Source: Gnetum montanum
Taxonomy: Eukaryota > Streptophyta > Gnetopsida > Gnetales > Gnetaceae
DNA: 64,000 nucleotides
Direction: 5' to 3'
NCBI GenBank assembly: GCA_015680685.1
Contig: MNCI01023945.1
Location: 855,016-919,015, forward strand
Below the pieces are notes generated by a model. That model made no database searches and was not told the DNA's origin. It saw nothing but the letters and a program-made list of their open reading frames with translations. Numbering within the stretch: position 1 is the first letter of the stretch; each line of letters begins with the position of its first letter. The position numbers were made by a program, and so were the translations under genes. Of this stretch, positions 1 through 10,989 are shown in pieces.

Positions 1-70
1 GTCAAGCAGCCGATTCCTTGACTAGCCGTACACGTCCGTAGACGCTCGTAATCAAGTCGTACTTGAACGC
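1..70 (-). other. Foldable unit of LTR family A, copy 1
   Basis: Three nested stems can be drawn: positions 2-6 with 62-66 (TCAAG/CTTGA), 17-21 with 52-56 (CTTGA/TCAAG), and 33-36 with 41-44 (CGTC/GACG) around a four-base loop. Two further copies at 36162-36228 and 36267-36333 keep all three stems with different bases, while the unpaired parts (GCCGATTC, CTAGCCGTACA, CTCGTAA, GTCGTA) are unchanged. The unit lies downstream of the LTR TATA box, so it should be transcribed in the element leader. Its role is unknown; the fold is inferred from the sequence. Confidence 0.7.
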
Positions 71-393
71 ACTAGGAAAGTAGTAAATGAAAGCAATAAA
101 TGAAACCACGTGCTGCAAGATTTATCCAATCAAGTTCATCTTTATTGCCATACACAACTTGGGTTCAGGTTACAAGCTGCTCGAATAAAGAGCCGTTCAC
201 TCTAGGACTCCTACTGCAGGCACATGGGGAAAAATTCTAACTCTGGAGTGATCAATTTGCCAGAGCTTCGCTACACTAGCCAGGATTGGGAAATGAAGGG
301 AGTGCCGCCTTTTATTTATAGATATGGCGGCGGGATACGCGATATCGTAGGAGACGACGCGATATCGCGGCACATGCAAGTCGCGTCTCATCA
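1..393 (-). repeat. Partial LTR, family A copy 1 (A1)
   Basis: This is the start of a minus-strand LTR; the rest lies left of the window. It ends in CTCATCA, the complement of the TGATGAG terminus, and matches the solo LTR at 35748-36625 over its whole length. A TATA box on the minus strand lies near 311-320, and CGATATCG palindromes lie at 341-369. The next base, 394, continues the 5' LTR of element B at the point matching 9461, so this family A element was inserted into that LTR. The expected 5-bp target duplication on this side is TCTAC (394-398); its partner is outside the window. Confidence 0.9.
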
Positions 394-651
394 TCTACCC
401 TTATTCTTGTTGTAGGTGATTACATCCATAAAATATAAAACGAAAAAAATTCATATACCTTAATTACACTTAAACCATTCCCTTGAGCCTCACAAGTGTA
501 TTTGGGAAGATAAATAATGTTCTCAACACCATTTCACTTCCTAGAGGAACTAGTGTATGAGATAACTATAGATCCACAGAATTCAACTGGATTGTACGTA
601 ACGCCTTAGTGATTTGTATGGTTGGGCATAAGGGTATCTCATAGCTCATCA
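394..651 (+). repeat. 5' LTR of element B, 3' part
   Basis: This aligns base for base with 9461-9718 of the element's 3' LTR and ends in CTCATCA directly before the primer-binding site. The U3 part and most of R are missing because the family A LTR (1-393) was inserted here. Confidence 0.9.
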
Positions 652-652
652 T

Positions 653-671
653 TGGTGCCATTGCTAGGGAC
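653..671 (+). promoter_or_regulatory. Primer-binding site of element B
   Basis: TGGTGCCATTGCTAGGGAC, one base after the LTR end, matches the usual Athila/Tat primer site TGGCGCCGTTGCCGGGGA with a few C-to-T or G-to-A changes. That site pairs with a tRNA 3' end (tRNA-Asp is reported for Athila). It fixes the 5' LTR end at 651 and the plus orientation. Confidence 0.8.
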
Positions 672-811
672 CTTTTTGTTGTTTTGTGCACTATCTAGGA
701 CCTAGTGAAAAGTATTTAAATCATTGGAATGAACCTAAGAGTCATATCTTATTTCAAAATTACTACAACAAATTCTTAGAGCACATTGTAATTTTTATTC
801 GCTAACTAAAA

Positions 812-3080
812 ATGTCTTCTTCTCATAGGAGTGATTCTCTACCAAAGCCTAATAACACTCATCCATCAAAGCCTCAATAGTACCAAATTACATATACTCA
901 TATTGATGAGTATGTGCCAAACTTCACCTTCATCCTACACCACTAGGATGAACAGCTGTGGTGGTGTGACATGGAGGGTAACATTGTGTTGCCACCCAAT
1001 CCTGCTGCTCTTGCAATGCTTTATCAAATGCTTGCATGATGTGGTCTTCAAAACTACCATGGGGAATATATCATGAAGGATGTTGATACCAGGGATTATT
1101 ATCCCATCGAAGCACAATACCTGCAAGATTGATAGTTGGAGCAACACTATGAATTTTTAAAGGAAAAAGGGCTTAACGATTCTTCGTTCTTATTGTACCA
1201 ACAGGTTAGTGGGGAACCCTTCTTTGGCTTAATGATGGTCCTCTCTTTGACTTTGGTGATGGAGGTCAAAACTAGAATCTACACTCCATAGTTCACAATC
1301 CTAATTCTGGTAACAAGGGATCTAATGACAAAGAAAAATTTGGAGGGACAAGTCAAGACAAGGATGCTTGCAAGAAGCATGATCATGATGGTGCTAATTC
1401 TCTTTCCTCTTCCCCTTTGTCATCATCTTCTTCTTCTAGCTTTGACTGTGACTGCAAAAGGCAAAATTATGATGGAGGTAATCGAAATGAGTGCAATGAT
1501 TGACGAAACTACAATAATCAAGGGGACCATCAAGACAGGAAAGATCAAGGATGCAAACGTTTAAGAGAGACACATTTCCATAGATGAACGAATAGTAGAA
1601 GGCATCGTAGGCACCATGATCAAGGCTTCAATGAGCCTCTATTTGCTACATGAAGTATGCTTAATATCGCAGAGGTAGTTAGAATCCCAACAAGGCATGT
1701 GAAGGATAGCCGAATCAAATGGTTAGAAATGAACAAAATTTCTTAATTTGAAGGAGGATATAACTTTGATCCACAAAATCATCTTCAAGCTTTCCAAGAT
1801 GCATGTGCCTTGCAAAACATAGAGAACATGTGGCAAAAACTGAAGTTGTTTCCTAGGACACTCATCAAAGAAGCAAAGAATTGGTACCAGTTCTTAGAAC
1901 TAGAATCTGTTAGATGATGGAGTACCATGCCTTAAATGTTCAATGATAAGTATCAAATGTACTCTCGGGTGTCCAACTCAAGGAAGCAAATTCAAGGGTG
2001 GAAACAAGAAGCACATGAACCCTTGGATGTCACCATTAGTTGATACTATGCCTTGATGCACAAGTGCCTTGGCCATGGCTATTCTCAATTGGCTCAACTC
2101 CACCACATTATAGACAGGCTTTGTAATGAAACGAGGAAAACCCTTGGTGTTTATGCCTAAGGGAAATTGTCAGAACTAACTACCCATTAGGTACAAAGGT
2201 TAATAGAGCATGTCACCAAAGAGGAGGGTGAACTAAGAAAAAGAGAAAGTGTAGAGAAGTACAACCATGATCCTTCCATTTGCAAGTGGAAGGTTCAATT
2301 TTGCAACAGTGAGGACGAATTGATATTTGATGAGGGAATGCATAAGAAAGCCTTTGTCACTTCAATAATTCCAATTTGAACTTACAACCAAGGTTGATTA
2401 GTTAAGGGATTCCATGGATAGCCAATTTCAAGTTGCCCTCAAAATTGATGAAGAGTCCCAAGAACAAGGTTGTGATCATGAGCACAGGAGGTACAAAGAA
2501 GCTGAACATGCATATTACAAAGGTAAGGGCAAGATTACTACAATAGACAAGGTTGTAGATCATGAATAAAATTATGATCATGGGTGTAACATCTGTTAGT
2601 ACAAACATCCTAAGAGATGTTGCCCTGTTGTGTCACATCTACATGAATCTAGGATGTATGCCTTACATCCACAAATTACATAAAGGCAAACATCTAGAAG
2701 GTTACCTTATCCTCAAGTTAATCTTAGGTAGTTTCACTAGTAACAACTGTATTATCCAAGTGAAGCTCCACTGCAATTATACCAATAGTACCAACAATGG
2801 CAGCAACTACAATCATGGGCACTTGCACCGCCAAGGCAACAATACCCTTATCAGCAACCTAATTCATATGGTTATCACATTCAGCAACCCATGTCTCCAC
2901 ATGACTCTTCTAGTCACATTTCTAATATTTAGCCTTACTACCACCTTTTTGATTACTATTGAACTCCTTCTCCACATGAAAGAAGTGATACCACCTCCTA
3001 TCCTTATCCTCCTCCTATCCTTGCACACACTCCTCCCCTAGTTGCATAGCTACCACCTACTCCACTAATGTAGGATGAAC
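812..3080 (+). pseudogene. gag of element B, degenerate
   Basis: The reading starts at an ATG followed by Ser/His-rich codons and runs in the same frame as pol. The recognisable capsid core is at about 1740-2380: FEGGYNFDP, then LKLFPRTLIKEAKNWY, the pattern of the retrotransposon gag family in which a Trp-Tyr pair follows a Leu-rich helix. A Lys/Glu-rich stretch follows, and then a Gln/Pro/Tyr-rich linker (2700-3080) typical of Athila gag C-termini. At least a dozen in-frame TAG/TGA codons and a frame change near 2380 make it non-functional. No intact CCHC zinc knuckle is visible. Confidence 0.8.
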
Positions 3081-3309
3081 TACCCACTCAACCACAATAA
3101 CGTAATGCTACGAGGGCTATTAAATTGCAATCTAATCATCAATCAAAGGGGTCAATTGCCTGATCAAAGAAAAGACCTTTCTTTTGACCTTGTAGTTCAC
3201 CTAAGCCTTCATGTACACCCACAGTTGACAACCCTACTCTTACCTCTTCTTCCATATCCAATTCCTATGGGCCTCCTTCAAGCCAAACTCTACCAAGGAT
3301 CTATACCGT

Positions 3310-3787
3310 AATGCTTACTCACACCGTGTCTAATTGGATTTGTGTAGGAAACCTTCCCAAGAAATTAGCTAATCCTAGAATTCCTCTAATTTATTTGCAA
3401 ATTACTAGGAACTATGCAAGGCTCTTCTTTGTTAATTTGATTTCTCATGAGATGTACACTACCTAGAACCTACCTCCTCTTAAGAAGAGCAACATCAAAT
3501 TGGAATTGGCAGACCAATCCATCACTATTCCATTGGGACTAGTAGAAGACATTATGATCACTGTCTATGAGTGGTCTTGTCTTGCCAACTTTCTGGTAAT
3601 CAAAGTGAAGAACCGCAAAGGGGATTTCCTAATCATCATGGGAAGAGCATGGTTGAGCACTGTAGACAAAAGAATGGGCATTAGAGATCTTTCCTTGAAA
3701 ATCTCTAAAGAAAATGCATTCAGAAAGATTGAGAAGAAGAGAGTTCCATGCATCATGTATAGTGATAGTGGGTACAATTGTATGTAG
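3310..3787 (+). pseudogene. Retropepsin-like protease of element B
   Basis: This aspartic protease of the gag-pol polyprotein would process Gag and Pol. The best part is the stretch LELADQSITIPLGLVEDI followed by FLVIKVKNRKGDFLIIMGRAWLST, the C-terminal half of Athila/Tat proteases (consensus: ADRS..P.G..EDV, then F.VLD..IILGRPFL.T). The catalytic D(T/S)G region just upstream is not intact; it is replaced by a degraded LFFVNLISHE stretch. It is in frame with gag and RT. An 87-codon open stretch near 3565-3828 on the other strand is only its shadow. Confidence 0.75.
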
Positions 3788-4084
3788 AAACTTTGGACCA
3801 TAAAGCAAGCATCTATCTTTGCATGCAAGTAATGTGCACCAAAAATAAAAATTCAATGGTGTCTGTACGTAGTAGCTACAAAATAGGAGGGCACCCAGTG
3901 GCTGACCACTAATTTAGAAAGCAACACACTATGCATGGAACCAGCTAAGAGCCTGACATGTGAATATGTCATGACCATGGATGAACTTGAGAAAGTTCAT
4001 CAAAAACTCTTTGATGATACAAAAAATGATACTTATTAGGGAGAGTTGGAACTTCCTAAAAACTTCAAGCAATAGCCTCTTGAA

Positions 4085-5130
4085 TTGAAAATGTTACTGG
4101 CTAGAATGAAATATGTATTTTTGAAAAATAAAAAGTTGGTTATAATCAATGCAAGACTTGTCCCAGAACAGAAAGAGATGCTGTTGAAAGTAGTTGAAAA
4201 ATGGTTAGCAGCTTTTGCTTGGTCATATCCTGAACTCACAGGGATTAATCCTAGGATATTCCAACATCACATTTACTCCAACTTGGCCATGAAGCCAAAA
4301 TGAGAGCCACAAAGGTAGTTGAAGCCCAAATTGAAGCAAATCATCAAGGAGGAAATCGAGCAACTCCTCAAGGTGGGGTTCATCTATCCCATTGCAGATA
4401 GCGAGTGGTTGTACCAAAGAAAGGTGATAAGTGGCAGGTCTGCATTGATTTCAAGTTGTTGAATATGGCAATATTCAAGGATCACTTTCCATTGCCATTT
4501 GTTGACTAGGTGCTTGACACAATATTAGGGCATTGCTACTACAACTTCCTAGATGATTATAGTAACTATAACCAAAACCAAATTGCACTGGAGGACCAAG
4601 CAAAGACAATGTTCAGAAGTTCCTAGGGGACTTTTGCATATCTTAAGATATTGTTTGGTCTATGAAATGCTCTTGCCACATTTCAACACTTGGTCCTGAG
4701 CATCTTTCAACAGTAGATTGGTAGTGGTGTAGAAGTCTTCATGGATGACTTCTTCACCTATGGAGCTACATTTGAGCAAGCCCTAGACCACCTTGAGTAA
4801 GTGCTGAAATAATACTAACTTGTGACTCAATTGGCAGAAAAGTCACCTCATGGTCTAGGAGGGCATTGTATTGGGGCACAAAATATCGCAAGCAGGAATT
4901 AAGGTGGACCTTGAAAAAATAAGGGTCATCTAAGGAATAACTTGTTAGCCAGAAAAAATTAAAGATGTTTGGTCATTCCTTGGACACACTGGCTACTACC
5001 AGCAATTCATAGAGAATTTCTCTAAGATCACAAAACCATTGGTTTAGCTAACAAAGAAAGATGCTCTCTTTGCCTGGACTGTAGAGTGTGAGAAAGCATT
5101 CCAACAACTGAAGGAAAAGCTAGTAGCAAT
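4085..5130 (+). pseudogene. Reverse transcriptase of element B
   Basis: The pre-RT linker (4085-4300) has the Athila pattern of a Tyr-Val-Phe-Leu segment, then PEQKEMLLKVV and GINPRIFQHHIY. The RT palm follows: WQVCIDFKLLN near 4435, DHFPLPFVD, and the active-site motif FMDDF at 4738-4752 (both Asp present), then the DHLE turn. Stops occur at many former Gln codons (for example TAG at 4510 and 4624) and there are small frameshifts after 4800. It copied the element RNA into DNA in cytoplasmic particles; this copy is dead. Confidence 0.85.
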
Positions 5131-5159
5131 CCCAATCCTATAAGCACTAGACTAGTCTA

Positions 5160-5590
5160 GATCATTTCACATCATGATGGATGCACTAAATTATGCTTTA
5201 GAAGCTATGCTGATGTAGTTAGATGACAAGAAACGTCCATACTACATCCACTATGCCAGTCAAAGCATTGTGGATGCACAATTGAACTACACCACTATAG
5301 GAAAAGAATTGATGGTGGTGGTGTTTGCTCTAGAGAAGTTTAGGCATTATGTGCTTGGATACAAGGTGTTTGTGCACACAGACCATAGTGCCATCTGCTT
5401 CCTAATGAACAAACCAATGGTGATCCCTCATGTCATACGGTGGTTGGTGATCTTGTAAGAATTTGATCTTATAATGGTAAATCGAAAGAGCACTAAAAAT
5501 GTAGTTGCTGATCACTTATCTTGGTTGCAATGGGATGATAAAGAGGATGAAAGCTCATTATATGATACATCTCCTGATGAACTCCTCTTT
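5160..5590 (+). pseudogene. RNase H domain of element B pol
   Basis: The domain follows RT in the same frame. It shows an HIMMDA start, YYIHYASQSIVDAQLNYTT, ELMVVVFALEKFRHYVLG, HTDHSAI and VIRWLVIL, then NVVADHLSWL at the end. These are the standard landmarks of Ty3 RNase H, including the Glu before the long helix and the Asp of TDH. The 62-codon stretch from 5270 is open. The last Asp (VADHL) is kept. Only scattered TAG codons break it. Confidence 0.85.
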
Positions 5591-6885
5591 GCTGGAGCAA
5601 TAGTTGAATAAATGCCCAATAAGCCAAAATGGTATGAGAACATTCTCACCTATCTTCTCACTCAGGAGATGCCACAAGGGTTGAACCACTAGAAGAAACA
5701 ATAGTTTCTTCACCAAGTAAAGCACATCATGGAGATCAATAGACATCTCTACAAGGTGTGCACTGATGGCCTAGTTCATTGGTGTGTCCCTGATGTTGAT
5801 CAACTGCACGTTCTTCAAGATGCTCATGAAGGTCCTTGTGGAGGACACTATGCTATGAGATGCATGACCATTAAAATCATGAAAGCGGGGTACTATTGGC
5901 CAACACTCTTTAGGGATGCTCATCATTTCATCTACTCTTGTGAATGATGCCAATGAAATGGTGGAATGACTACTCGAATGGAGGAACCTCAACAATGGAT
6001 TCAACCATTAGAACCATTCAATATTTAGGGCATTGATTTCATGGGTTCCATCATGCCCATGTCAAATGGAAAGGCGTACATCATAGTCACTGTTGACTAT
6101 TGTACAAAATGGGCAAAAGTAGTAGCCATCATTGATTGTACATCCTCTACTACTACTCAGTTTGTACAACAAAATGTTGTAAATAGGTTTGGTGTGCCAT
6201 GTGCATTAATTTCTGATAATGGAACTCATTTTATAGGCACTACTTTTTGGAAATGCAACGCTTGGGGGTTGAACACAAACTCACAACACCTTACCATCCC
6301 CAAGCTAATGGTCAAGCTGAGGTTACGAAAAGGGAAATCACAAGAATACTAACAAGAACTGTTAGCAAGTATAGGAAGGACTAGAGCACAAAACTCAACG
6401 ATGCCCTTTAGGCCTATCGCTCAACTTGGAAGTTTCCTATAGGCTACTCTTCCTATGAGCTTGTGTATGGCAAACTACCCACACTTCCTATTCAATCTAA
6501 ACTCTGTATACTTTCAACAGCTTATGACCTTTACCTTGACTTAAGTCTAACCCAAATGGAAAGACTAATGAATCTCAACCTGCTAGATGAAAATCAATTA
6601 GTGGTCTTATCATCTAATGAGTTGCACAAGGCTTATAACAAAAAGTGTCATGACCTAAAAATTAGAAAAGTTAAATTTCAACCAGGAGATAAGGTTCTCT
6701 ACTAGAACCCCACACATGTACCTCAACGAACTAATTTCCAGACATTATGGGAAGGACCTTATATCATTTATGAAACTTTTCCTTTAAGGGCCATGATGAT
6801 CTATAAACCTAAGAGCCCAAACAAGAAACAGCTAGTCAACATCCAATAAATTAAGCCTTTCCATGAGCATACGCTAGCTAACACA
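5591..6885 (+). pseudogene. Integrase of element B
   Basis: The N-terminal zinc region is at about 5810-5955 (HVLQDAHEGPCGGHY, then YYWPTLFRDA and a Cys pair partly lost to TGA). The catalytic core begins with GIDFMGS near 6031, continues with TKWAKVVAI and SDNGTHFIG (6212-6238), and reaches the Glu in NGQAEVTKREI after a frameshift near 6250. The C-terminal part reads PGDKVLY, WEGPYIIYETFP and LVNIQ, as in Athila/Tat integrases. D, D and E are all recognisable, but the frame change and stops inactivate the gene. Confidence 0.85.
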
Positions 6886-8875
6886 ACAAGCACCTCATTC
6901 AATGAACAACCATGCCCCATATTTTAGATCTCCTCCTTTCAACTTAGTCATGGGAAATATGGCCAACCATACTAACCATTCAAGTAGCTCCTCAATTTTT
7001 CAACTTTTTTGTTTTATCCATTTTTCATTTTACAACTTTTTGCTTTACATGTTCTTTATTTTACATCTTTTTATTTTTACATTATTAATCTTTTCTAATT
7101 TTTATTTCACACCATCATTAGTACATTTGATATTTCTTGAATAATTTACACTTTCTTCTATATTTTCTTTTATTTTGTGTGATTTTCTAATTTTTTGTTA
7201 ATAAGTGCCAGGTACATTGGTAATGTGCTACTTGATGGTGACATGTACTATTTTTGTTACTTGATTGTTGATGTCTAGTTTCTAGCTTTGAATTTTATTA
7301 TGGATAATTAGGACATGGTTTCTTTTTCATGTAACAAGTAGTGAGTCCACAACATCCACCCATCCACACACTCTATGGTTTTCCTTATTTTGGAAACATG
7401 TAGTTCCTTTTTGATCAATAAAGTTTTAATAAATTTGTGACTTTGGTGGTTTCCAGAATTGGAAAGGATTCAAAGGTTTGAATAGGGTGTGGCTTCAAGG
7501 GGATTTGGTATTCTTTATACTTTTCTATTTGCTTGGGTGCATGTGTGTTTCCATGAATTTCTTACCGTTCTGTGCAAACCAATAAAGGAAATTGAATAAA
7601 AAATAATGAGAATTCAAAGCACACCCCTTGGACAAGATAAATGCATACGTTCTTGCATGGTGTGGTTCCCATTTAAAAAAAATAATGGAAATTCAAAGCA
7701 CAACGCTTAGATATAATAAATGGACCACAAGAACTGGTTATGGAACTCATCTCCTCTAACTAAGGCCCTTCCTCACTTCCTACTTTTTCTGTAATTTGGA
7801 ATGGTGGTTATTCTATGGGAGCACTCTTGTGTCTTAGGGGATGGATTGGTCTTAGAATGTTGATGCGAAGTCACTGAAAGTGATTGGTTTTGGTGTAGAC
7901 TAAGGATGGATCCTATCAAGTTATTTAACCATAAAATCCACACACACTCTTTCTTTTATCCATCTATGCTTTCCATGTTCCACCTCACTACCAGTTTCAT
8001 GTTTTGGTTCGATGTCTTGGTTTGATGTGTCAAAATTCTTAGTTAGTTACTTCTGAGTTTTTGTACTTAACCTTTTGTAACCATTAATCATCCACAGAGC
8101 CCATGGACTCTTTGGTTTGAACTTATGCAAGGGCATAAAAGGTTTGTACCTACTTTGAGGAGGACCCACTTGCATATCTTTTAGTTGGGTTAGTTAAGTT
8201 CTTTACCCTTAGACATTTTCACAATCAAATTCTTTTTTTTATCTCATCAATGACATCCAATTGTGCACATTTTCACAATATTTTTCAAGTGAACTTTTCT
8301 TTTTATTATTGTGAATTCTTATACCCTCTTCAAATATTTCCTTGTGTTAAATGTTTTTCCGATCTAGTGAACCACTTATCTATTGTACCCTATTTGTTAG
8401 CCTTCCTGCTAACATTACTCAAAGAAACCAAACTACCACAACTTAGCTAAGTGTTACCATCGATGAGATAAAACATTTAATCACTATGTGTTACACATTA
8501 CATACTAATTCATAATCTTATGATTGTAGTGGGAAGCATGGACTTGAAGCAAGATTATCTTCACCAAGGATGATGCAACAATACCACACAATGAGGACCA
8601 TTCATGATTGAAGGATCTCTTCTCTCTCTCTCATTCTCCTACTACCAAGAGGTGTTGGATGTCAATATTCTCTAGGGTGTCCACTCCTCTTCTCATGAAC
8701 ACCCAATGTTGTAAAAATTGTAATTCTGTATACTTGGGTACTCAAAGTCTATATGTCTACTTCATCTGAGTTAGTTTGTCATGTCAGTCAATAATCCCAT
8801 ACCTACCCAATATGTTATATTGTAAAGAACTTGTTCCTTCTCTTCTTCACTCGAGGACAAGTTTTCATTCAGTTG
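6886..8875 (+). other. 3' untranslated region of element B
   Basis: No convincing protein is encoded in these ~2 kb. The first 250 bases are a T-rich tract that reads as a Phe/Leu/Tyr run. Parts match the 3' UTR of element C (for example the GTGAGTCCACA segment near 7340 with 48090, and the GAGGACAAG segment before the PPT). A CT microsatellite is at 8624-8638. Element C carries an extra ORF between these two matching parts; B does not. Confidence 0.75.
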
Positions 8876-8883
8876 TGGGGGTA
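8876..8883 (+). promoter_or_regulatory. Polypurine tract of element B
   Basis: TGGGGGTA directly precedes the 3' LTR start TGATGAAT. The same tract, in a wider shared context (TTTTCATTCAG), precedes the LTR of element C at 51602, which supports it as the plus-strand primer. Confidence 0.75.
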
Positions 8884-9718
8884 TGATGAATCACCATTTG
8901 ATGTTGGCCATGACATTGCACACATGACATTGGGGCCTAGATCCAACATCAGATGTCCGACGTCAGGGTATATACCTTGAGTCTATAAATATCGCACTTG
9001 GGCTCTATTTCTTGAAAGTTTTTCATTAGTCAGTTTTCAGTTTTAAGCAAGGTAGTGAAGCTCTTACTGTTTTTCCCCCCTAGAGTTAGAATATTTTCTA
9101 AGTGCCTATAGAAGGAGTCTAAAGTGTGTATGGTTCTTTGTTCGATCACTAATGTACCTGAGCGCAGTAGTGTGACAAGAATAAATGAACTCTTTTGACA
9201 ATCCTTGCAGCATTGAGAATAGTTTAATATTTTCCTTATTGCATTTTACTTTTGTATTCTTTACTTTAATGCATTTAATTAAATAATTTATCTCTAGCAA
9301 ATAATGAACACAAGCATGACCACTTTGACCATTCATATAGTACTTGGTAACCTAGCAACGCTTCATGTTTGGTAACCCAACAGTGCTATATGTGTTCAGG
9401 AAAGTGGGACGGTTACTTGTGTTAGGCTAGATAGATAATAGACATTAGTTTTTAATCTACTCTACCCTTATTCTTATTGTAGGTGATTACATCCATAAAA
9501 TATATAATGAAAAAAATTCATATACTTCAATTATACTTAAACCATACCCTTGAGCCTTACAAGTGTAGTTGGGAAGATAACGAATGTTCTCAATGCCATT
9601 TCACTTCCTAGAAAAACTAGTGTATGAGATAACTATAGGTCCATGGAATTCGATCGGATCATGCATAACACCTTAGTGATTTGTATGGTTTGGCATAGGG
9701 GTACCTCACTGCTCATTA
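8884..9718 (+). repeat. 3' LTR of element B
   Basis: This 835-bp LTR starts TGATGA and ends CTCATTA (decayed from TCATCA). A TATA box (TATAAATA) is at 8984-8991, preceded by GATGTCCGACGTC repeats in U3. Its last 258 bp match 394-651. It contains the TTGGTAACCCA subrepeats (9343-9385) shared by the related LTRs. Confidence 0.9.
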
Positions 9719-10440
9719 CTATTAATTATTATTGTAGATGAATTCAACCAAGTATAAGTAATTCTTCCATGGCTTATGTCTACTCTTGATGTAATCCTAT
9801 AAAATATCTTCCAAAACTTGGTTAACTCATTATATTTAGCCATGAGTTTCAAGTTGATATATCATGCAAAACTTCAATTGGGTTTCAAGTTTCTTAAAAA
9901 AGATTTTTCAAAATTCAGAAATAAACCTAGGATCTCTATCTAATGTGATTGATTTAGGACATCCATGTTTAGAATACTTCATGTACAAATTTTTGGGCTA
10001 TGTCTTCTACTATATTTGTATATTTCTAGGATATAAAATGAGCTATCATTGATAGATGATAAACTACAACCAACATTGAATCATTTCCCTTCGTAGTTAC
10101 TTTGTAATCCTATCATGAAATCCATGGTAACATATTTCCATTTTTATGTTGGGACTTCCAAAGATTGCAATGGTCTATTTGGTTTGTTTTACTTGGCTTT
10201 TACTCGTTGACAAGTTGGAGCAAGCCTAATGTATGTAGATATATCATTCTTCATCCTAGGTCAAAAATAAATATTGTGTAACATCACATAGGTTTTGATA
10301 TATCTAGGATTTCCAATGTATGGTACTTCATAGGCTTCAGATAATAAGTTGTATTTCCAAATACCTTTTAGTATACACACCCTCTATTCCTTCATTAACA
10401 GACCTTCTAGGGAAAGATGATAATTAGTTAAAGAAGTTAT
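9719..10440 (-). pseudogene. Integrase fragment of F1
   Basis: Reading the minus strand from about 9970, RDPRFISEFWK (the second catalytic Asp region) is followed by VNQVLEDIL and WKNYLYLVEFIYN, the usual chromovirus integrase order. The rest of the domain was removed when element B inserted at 9719. The region 9770-10440 aligns with 38460-39130 of F2. Many stops are present. Confidence 0.75.
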
Positions 10441-10985
10441 ATTAATTAAAATCCCTTTAAAATAAAGGTTCTTCTTTATTTGCTCCTTGATCTCTTCTTT
10501 TATATGGATTACCATAACACTAATCATTATATTCTAAATCTGGCTAAGGGCATTAATCACTATATGCTATTTTTTGGAATATATTTAATCTCAAAATCAT
10601 ATTTTGCAAGTAATTCCATCCACCTACTTTATCTTGTATTCAAAATGTATTATTTTTGTAAATATTCTAGACTTTTATTATTAGTTTTTAATAAGAATAT
10701 TTTTCTACAAAGATAATATCTCCTAACATTTAAAGCATGAACAATTGCTAGTAATTCTAGATCATGAGTTAAATAATTTACCTCAACTTCTTTTAATTTA
10801 CAAGACTCAAAACATACTACTTTAATTTACGAGACTCAAAACACACTGATTCCTCTTTCACAAGCTTCCGTAGATACTTTGAATGATTATTTTTTATCTA
10901 GAATTCTCAAGATAGGTAGCATCATTAATAGCATTATTAGTCTTACAAAAGCTTTCTTTTATCTTTCATCAAATTTAAATACATG
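10441..10985 (-). pseudogene. RNase H of F1
   Basis: The minus strand reads EVNYLTHDLELLAIVHAL, then RRYYLCRKIFLLKTNN, SLEYLQK, ILNTRQSRWMELLAKYDFEI and YIPKNS, the RNase H pattern of Del/Tekay-like chromoviruses. It matches F2 at 39240-39670. The final VADALSR motif is degraded. Upstream (toward higher coordinates) the RT that should join it is absent. Confidence 0.8.
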
Positions 10986-10989
10986 TCTG

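Larger units (their letters stand above)
394..9718 (+). mobile_element. Athila/Tat-like Ty3 element B
   Basis: Order along the plus strand: rest of the 5' LTR, a PBS, gag, protease, RT, RNase H, integrase, a ~2 kb 3' UTR, a polypurine tract and the 3' LTR. The PBS type and the protein similarity place it in the non-chromodomain Athila/Tat group. Most of the coding part reads in one frame with many TAG/TGA stops, plus a frameshift near 6250 in integrase, so it cannot express pol. It sits inside the integrase region of element F1 (9719 onward). The 3' flank after the LTR is CTATT; the 5' target duplication is outside the window. Confidence 0.9.

Noticed and set aside
224-415. 63-codon plus-strand ORF
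   Set aside because: It lies in a minus-strand LTR and crosses its end; no protein similarity.
6902-7144. Phe/Leu-rich ORF after element B integrase as an env-like membrane protein
   Set aside because: It is a T-rich low-complexity tract; the same place in element C is broken and not conserved as protein.
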